This document shows, piece by piece, positions 58,133-64,000 of a stretch of 64,000 nt of DNA. The notes under the pieces are model-generated. The model saw nothing but the letters and a program-made list of their open reading frames with translations, did not search any database and was not told the DNA's origin. Positions within the stretch are counted from its first letter, which is position 1. Each line of letters starts with the position of its first letter. The position numbers and the translations under genes are program-made. This DNA comes from Isoetes taiwanensis (Eukaryota > Streptophyta > Lycopodiopsida > Isoetales > Isoetaceae). Location: contig JAJEKV010000015.1 of NCBI GenBank assembly GCA_021234155.1, positions 1,832,852 through 1,896,851 of the forward strand. Direction: 5' to 3'.

Positions 58133-59185
58133 ATGGAATTTGTGCATAACTATCTCATATCTTTCTTGTTAATGTTGTTTATAGGGTCATCTTTAGGCCG
58201 CCTCCCTAATGCTTTAAAGGAAAGCCATAAAGATGCTCTAGTACTTGAGTCATATAATAGTGGATATATGCAGAGAGGGACCCATCAGATGTATAATGCA
58301 TTTACATTAATGCCTAAGGTTATCCCAATATATTGGGAACCACATCCGACTCCACAACTTCCAAATAAATGCATTATTACTATTTATGGACATTGTTTTC
58401 CTCAATATACAGATGATTATTCCCCTCCCAATCCATTTGTATTTCCACCTATAGTAAAGCCATTCCCACGTGAAGTAATCCCATTACCAATATACATGCC
58501 ACCATTACCAAAATATATACCAAGCAGTCCTTTAGTCATCTCACCTCCAGTAATTGAGTACACACCATTACCACAATACACACCAAGCAGTCCTTTGGTC
58601 CGTCCATCATTTGGGACACCAAACGGAGAAGTGACTATCAATGGACCCATCTCCTCACCTCCATTTATTCCAAATTTATCTCCAAAAGATGCACCGATTG
58701 CAGCCCCATCCATTGATCCATCAACTGGAGGAGAAACAAGCAATTCACCACCAAGGAGTAGTGGAAGTGCAAGGGGTGGCATAAGCAATGGACATCTTCC
58801 TAAACGTCATCCTGCACCGAAGAGTCCTTTTTCTGGAGGTCATCCTAGACCAAAGGGACATCCTCCTCCTCCTGAAGGTCATCATGCACCAAGGAGTCCT
58901 CTTCCTGGAGGTCATCCTGGACCAAGGAGGCCTCCTTCTGAAGGTCCTCCTACACCACGACCAGGAAGCGCAGGACACCCAGGAGATGCAGGAGGTCCAG
59001 GAGGTCCAGGCGGTAGAGGTGGAAATGGTGGTCTGGGTCAAAGAGGTGGAAATGGAGGGCCAGGAGGAAGAGGAGGTATAAGAGGAGGTCCTGGAGGACC
59101 AGGTGGCCCTGGTGGAAATGGAGGTCCTGGAGGTCCAGGTGGTGATGGAGGTCCAGGCGGTCCCGGTGGGGATGGAGATAAATGA
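58133..59185 (+). CDS. Secreted proline-rich protein with collagen-like Gly-Gly-X C-terminus
   Basis: This is a single-exon frame of 350 codons. Residues 1-22 form a clear signal peptide (hydrophobic core ISFLLMLFIGSS), so the protein is exported, probably to the cell wall. Residues ~60-215 are rich in Pro with repeated (Y)xPSSPLV blocks at about 130 and 150; the only two mature cysteines are C80 and C88. Residues ~215-283 are basic and rich in His, Gly and Pro (GGHPRPKGHP, GGHPGPRRP). Residues 284-347 are almost pure Gly-Gly-X triplets, with X mainly Pro, Asn, Arg or Asp, and one phase slip (IRGG). It resembles plant proline-rich or glycine-rich wall proteins in composition, but I know no close family. 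The start is supported by the signal peptide and the TATA box. No introns or stops break it. Reverse-strand frames are shadows. Confidence 0.8.
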   Translation: MEFVHNYLISFLLMLFIGSSLGRLPNALKESHKDALVLESYNSGYMQRGTHQMYNAFTLMPKVIPIYWEPHPTPQLPNKCIITIYGHCFPQYTDDYSPPNPFVFPPIVKPFPREVIPLPIYMPPLPKYIPSSPLVISPPVIEYTPLPQYTPSSPLVRPSFGTPNGEVTINGPISSPPFIPNLSPKDAPIAAPSIDPSTGGETSNSPPRSSGSARGGISNGHLPKRHPAPKSPFSGGHPRPKGHPPPPEGHHAPRSPLPGGHPGPRRPPSEGPPTPRPGSAGHPGDAGGPGGPGGRGGNGGLGQRGGNGGPGGRGGIRGGPGGPGGPGGNGGPGGPGGDGGPGGPGGDGDK

Positions 59186-61693
59186 AACTTTTTAGTATTT
59201 GATTTGGTTATTTTTTTCTCCAAAATAAGTATTGTAATTACCTTACTTTACCTCATGCTCTGTAGAATATTTCAAATGATAGAGGTACTCCCTAGAATGT
59301 CTTGTTTGTTGCTAGATATTACCATATAGCATATCGAATTTGAGTGTCGTTATGGGTCAAAAAATGTCTCTCTCATGTGCGTAGCGTGATTTTAATAAGA
59401 ATTACTACTAGTAACCTTGATATGAAAGCCTAAAAAAAAACTATAACCATAAATAGATAGAATGTTTACGCAAATGTAAGATTTGAAAACTGAAAAATAT
59501 TTCGTAAGTTCTAATGAAGAAGCCAAATAAATTGAAAAAAAAAAAGAAAGAAAGAAGAAGGAGAGTGCGTGCATGCTCGCATTATACGATAAATATTTTC
59601 CATTTATTTATTTAGAGCTCATATAATTTATCTGAATAGTTAATTGATTTCATATTGCAGATTAATGTTGACACGATGGAATGTGCAAAATGGCATTTGA
59701 TTTTCTCTCATTGATGTGTATAGATATTGTATTGTTTACAAGAGAAAACACTATATCATATCATGCATATATCTACATGCTGAAACATTTTCCAATTCTA
59801 GGCTGGTGTTTTCTATATGTTTGGTTATATGAAAAATCAAAATATTAGCATGCCTTTATATCCTGTGATTATGGTTAGTATTACCCTAATTTTTTATTTG
59901 CCTCCTGTTTGACAACAATTAAAAAGCCATAGAAAATCAATAGTTCATTGCATATTTTGGCAGTCAAGTTCATCTTTTAAATGTTGACTATATCAGCACG
60001 ACAATTCTAGTTATCTTTTGAAGATTCAATAGCTTTTAATTTAGGATTGATTGATTGATGGCAAGAAGATTTTGCTAAGTAAGGTTGCTGCTCCCATATC
60101 CTCTGGAAAGTCTTATTAGAGATCGGTGAAGCACACTTTTTTTGATAGGGCAAACTTGTATCATTCTAAATTTAAGAATGCTAAATTCCGAGTTTTACTT
60201 GAAGTTTGACTGTGCTATTATGGTTTACTTATGAAATCAAAACTCTTTTGCCTCAGTTCCTTTTTTATCATTGAGTAAATGTACCTCTGGAAAAAAGATT
60301 GGTTAAGTGGACAATATGTTGCTGTAACATGAGGAGCTTCAATATCCCCTCTAGATCTGGTATGACCATCTGGGTATAGGCCTCTGCATGGTCGTAATCT
60401 AGGCACAGCTGAGGCAGGAGGGGTGTTTGAGATAATTGGCATGCGAGCAGGTTGCCAAACCACCTGTAGGAAAAGGGGTTGGTGGTTGGAATCCACTTCT
60501 TCATCTCTACTCTCTGTCCCAACACTAAAATGGGTAACCGGATGCAGACAATGTCATAGAGGCACACCATCAAATAATAAAAAGATCAAAGAATAACACA
60601 AAAAGTAACAATATAAATGATATATGACAAGAAGGAATTGATAGCAGCTTTCCAACAGATTTCAAATATCCCATTTCAGCATAAGAGGCATCCTAGACAT
60701 ATGATTTCAAAGCCAGCTTATTATAATGGAAGCTTAATCATAAACTTCAATCTTGTAAGGTTTCTAAAGAGGATGAACACATGTATATTCACAATGGAGA
60801 ATAAATTCCAAATGAGAGACTTGCTTGATTTTCAAATTTTTATGCAGTTAGAACTTATAATCAAGACCTCACCAAAAGGTCTCCGTTCAAAATCTTCGAA
60901 CCCATTTACCCGTTGGGATGCCAATTTTCAGAACCCACACACTCTAAGCTACCAATTTTGTTTCTTATATACTCTATATCTAAATCGACTTTAAATGCAC
61001 ACAAAATCTTGGCCCGTAGACTATTCTAGACGGATTTCTATCTTTCAGTTTCATCTGGCACTGTAGCATCTGAATCATGCAACTCTAAAATGTCATGACT
61101 CTAACACTGATGAATAAAATTAAAGCGTCTTCCAAATTGCTTACCAAATCCATGAGATATGGTAGTTTGCATGAATATCTATTAGGCTTAGCTGAAATTG
61201 TTGCAGACAAAAACTCCTTTTTAATAATGGAAAACTCCATTGCAAGGCATAATGTATGGCAAAAAAAGATAATCATTCATAGCTGTAAAAGCTCTGCCAT
61301 GTTTTATGTCTGGTGTGCAATTTCATTTGTTCGAGGAGGCAGCTAACTAATGCAGAATTTGCTAGAGGCAATTAACTATTGGAAACAGGAAAATGAAATT
61401 GAACCTGTTCTTCTCATATTTAGCTTGTGTTTCTACAAGGGGCATGCATTTGAAGATAATCCACATATTTAGCTTGTGTTTCTACAAGGGGCGTGTATTT
61501 AAAGATAACCCACAGAAATGCAGCCCCGGCCTACTCAAATTCTTGCAGGACATGTAGACCCAAATAGATAAGAGCAAAGGAAAGTGAGAAAATGACTAAA
61601 CCCAACATTTAGTCCCTAACATTTAGCTTGCTAAATTCTAGCATTTGCTTCTCGTATGCACAAGAATAGAAAATAGTTGCAGGAATGCAGTTC
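59186..61693. other. AT-rich intergenic sequence
   Basis: The first part is probably the 3' untranslated region of the preceding gene (AATAAG at 59224). A repeated TATTTAGCTTGTGTTTCTAC occurs near 61417 and 61467. No further gene is recognised; a minus-strand frame at 60268-60573 is unassigned. Confidence 0.4.
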
Positions 61694-61908
61694 CATGGTT
61701 CGAAAATAGGGGAGTTCCTCCCCTAAAAATCCGCCCACTTGTGTTAAATTCTTGTCATGCTGAAAATTTTTCGGCAATTTTCTGGCAAGAAAATAAAAAT
61801 TTTTCGGCATAATACACTAAAAAATACACTAATGAATATTTTTTCCGGTAGCCTCAAATACCAAGGGGCATTTTTACTGGTTAGAGGCATTGCTATTTTC
61901 AAGCCCTG
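61694..61908. mobile_element. MITE, 215 bp, second member of the CAGGGTTCGAA family
   Basis: The ends CATGGTTCGAAAATAG and CTATTTTCAAGCCCTG are imperfect inverted repeats. TGCAGTTC (61686-61693) and TCCAGTTC (61909-61916) are an 8-bp target duplication with one mismatch. In reverse complement, the 12907-13120 element shares the order GGTTCGAAA, CCTAAAAATCCG-like, TTTCCGG(T/C)AGCCT(C/T)AAAT and GCATTTTTA. This copy is older than the other. Confidence 0.8.
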
Positions 61909-62844
61909 TCCAGTTCAATACATTGCGTATGTGAATCCTGCAGTTATTATTTATTTGCAACTCCCAAATCTAGTGCTAACCTTACTAAATCCTAAGAATA
62001 TTTTATCCAAGAAAATTAAGAAAAGCTTTAGGCTAGATCCTCAACATGAAAGAAACATTTCATGCTTATAAAAATCGAGGAGTTTCTGTCCAGTTAAATA
62101 ATCTTCAGATTGCCAATAATACGTTGGGAAGAAAAATCTAATCTGTTTCAAATGTAACTCTTTCTTGCTTCAAGAGATAATTTATAAAGTGACATATTAC
62201 AACCTCCAGCCTGTTATGAGTTGCTTTCCAAGTTCTTCCTGCAACAAAGTTTAAAATGAAACGCACTTATTTGCTGCAAACGCACTTCAAAAGGAATCTT
62301 TGAAAGATTCCCTAAAATTCCCTTAAAAAATGCCCTTTTCTTGGTATATTTGTGACAAGTGTGACAATTTGAATATTTTAGGCACCATTTTTTGAGGGGA
62401 ATTTGAACTCAGCTTCCATTCAAAATTGTTTGGTACCATTTTTTGGCCTCCTAGTTTGGTTTGAGAAATAGTAATATTTTTAAGGACAAAACAAAATAGA
62501 CATTGAAAAAAAACAACAAGCGCTAAGAGTGCCCAAAAACGTATTTAGTTCAAAGTTTATGAATTCACTACAAAATTATGAACAAAATTGCAAAAAATGC
62601 AACACATTTTGATATTGCCTCAATGAAGCAAATATTGTCACCTTAAAGTATGCCTCACACGCGAGTTGAAGTTGAAGATGCTTGCGCTTTGCTTTATACA
62701 CTTGCTCTTATTTGCTCCTCCGACTTGCTATAGACTTACGTATATACCTTGATGGCGACGTATGTATCCAATCTGGACTTTTTTAAACTTTGTAATTTAT
62801 TTGTTCTCTGTAGTCCTTAGTTTCTTCCAAATAAATTTCAAGAT
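61909..62844. other. AT-rich intergenic sequence
   Basis: No gene or element is recognised. Confidence 0.4.
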
Positions 62845-63373
62845 GGTATAAATTTATACCTCAATAGATAGTAATATGTGGACATAGTATGCTAGAGAGT
62901 TTGCACGGTATAAATTTATACCGCAAGAAGACTTGAGCGGTATAGATTTATACAACAAAAGAACTCGAGCGGTATAAATTTATACCGCAAGAAGACTTGA
63001 GCGGTATAGATTTATACAACAAAAGAACTCGAGCGGTATAAATTTATACAGCAAAAGGACTCGAGCGGTATAAATTTATACCGCAAGAGTTTTCTCGGTA
63101 TAAATTTATACCAAAGATATATATATATATGTATATTATATAAATATATAATATATATAACATATATATTTACATATATATATCCGAAAAAAAAAGAAGT
63201 CTTGCGGTATAAATCTATACCGAGAGACTTCCTGCGGTATAAATTTATACCGTTTTTTTTTTATATATACAAATATGTGAACGTATATATATTAAATATA
63301 TATATATTAAGATGTATATATATATATATATATATACATAAAATATGTAGTCCAGGAGTATAAGTTTATATCG
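62845..63373. repeat. Array of ten palindromic GGTATAAATTTATACC units
   Basis: The 18-bp palindrome CGGTATAAATTTATACCG, or close variants, occurs at 62845, 62906, 62938, 62970, 63002, 63034, 63066, 63096, 63205, 63235 and, degenerate, 63356. From 62906 to 63066 the spacing is exactly 32 bp, and 62906-62969 is duplicated without change at 62970-63033. Linkers are CAAGAAGACTTGAG or AACAAAAGAACTCGAG types. (TA)n-rich blocks split the array at 63115-63185 and 63255-63340. Confidence 0.95.
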
Positions 63374-64000
63374 TGCAAAATCTTGTGGGGTCTTTCTTGC
63401 TCCCAAAGGTTTTTGCAACTTAATACTGTTGAAATAACACACTTAAGGGATAATTTTATGCAGTTTTCTTAGTTTTTTAGTTCAAAAAGTTCTAAAATAG
63501 TTCTAAATTCTCTGACCTTGTAATGCAATGTTAGAGCATAAATTAGTCGAATCCCGTTGTTCTTTTTACTTTTTTTTCTCTACACACATGCTAACTTCAC
63601 TTTAGGCAGCTCAAAAACTGCTACTAAAGGCAAAGGACCCCAAAATGTTATGGAGACACATGTGTTCAACGAGAAGGAAACTACGTAGTTTGTCCATAGG
63701 GGAGCGAGGAGTAGCAACCCCAAAAAAGTTTACCTATTTCTTTGCAAACACACAAAAAAAGCAAGATAGACAAATACTTCTCTGTGGAGAAATGTGCAAT
63801 GGCGCTTAATCGCTACACGGATGATGGAATTGTCTTTGAAGACTCTCAACATTGACAAGGAGCTTGACTATCTTCTCAACATCACTATATTGTGGATTGG
63901 TATTGTGCAAGCCCAAAGACATGATAAATACATCTCAGAAGAACAAAAAAGGCCATGTAATCACTTGAGAGCTTCACTACTTCAACTTCGTTTCTCCCAG
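63374..64000. other. Right edge, no recognised gene
   Basis: Short frames on the plus strand from about 63620 contain wording that might be transposon-derived, but I see no motif. Confidence 0.35.

Noticed and set aside
62845-63373. CRISPR array
   Set aside because: Palindromic repeats at regular spacing look similar, but the spacers are short and mostly repeated, the sequence is nuclear plant DNA, and no cas genes are present.

Overview
This is a nuclear window from a land plant. It holds spliced plant genes with GT-AG introns, a plant-type linker histone, a plant Mediator kinase-module subunit and decayed pentatricopeptide-repeat (PPR) genes, set among a large excess of transposon debris. 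The linker-histone globular domain reads more like non-seed plants than flowering plants. The long transposon-filled gaps, the PPR remains and the mixed LINE/LTR content suggest a large-genome non-seed vascular plant, most likely a fern. The organism is an inference.

Only three host genes look intact or nearly so. (1) A two-exon histone H1 gene lies at 8045-9105 (+), 301 residues. (2) A 20-exon MED13 gene lies at 28904-38027 (+). The exons I joined sum to 5709 bases with every phase compatible, giving 1902 residues; only the short first coding exon is missing. (3) An intronless gene at 58133-59185 (+) encodes a secreted 350-residue protein, proline-rich and then collagen-like (Gly-Gly-X). Broken host-type sequence includes PPR fragments on both strands (21.7-24.1 kb and 41.8 kb), one stray exon resembling the actin-interacting protein AIP1 (24.2 kb), and an unrecognised frame at 26.9-27.9 kb interrupted only by two TAA codons.

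Layout: 1-2302 is the open gag part of a Ty3/gypsy-like retrotransposon on the minus strand, running off the left edge, with its promoter/leader at 2303-2760. A 1632-bp solo LTR with a 5-bp target duplication sits at 3044-4675. A decayed LINE endonuclease follows (5.6-6.2 kb), then the H1 gene, then a near-perfect 60-bp inverted repeat (10.3 kb). 10.8-17.0 kb holds LINE reverse-transcriptase remains on both strands, a 214-bp MITE and a SINE-like insertion. 17-28 kb is mostly unrecognised sequence with PPR debris. 28.9-38.0 kb is MED13. 44.7-54.2 kb is a nest: a minus-strand LINE interrupted by a 567-bp hAT-like MITE and by a 4968-bp LTR element without recognisable gag or pol, next to a plus-strand LINE tail that carries its own 236-bp MITE. 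55.3-56.5 kb is an L1-like LINE relic. 62.8-63.4 kb is an array of a perfect palindrome with 32-bp spacing.

The most interesting unifying signal is a short conserved 3'-tail, CATAGGCC-loop-GGTCTCCGTGG followed by ACGWTAAAA. It recurs about eleven times on both strands. It can fold into a stem-loop and is followed each time by a microsatellite of a different unit (TTCC, ATTCT, CATTCT, ATCTTT, TTGAG). One copy is the 3' end of the LINE at 45.8 kb, so the motif is probably the LINE's reverse-transcriptase recognition tail, shared by SINE-like and extremely 5'-truncated insertions.
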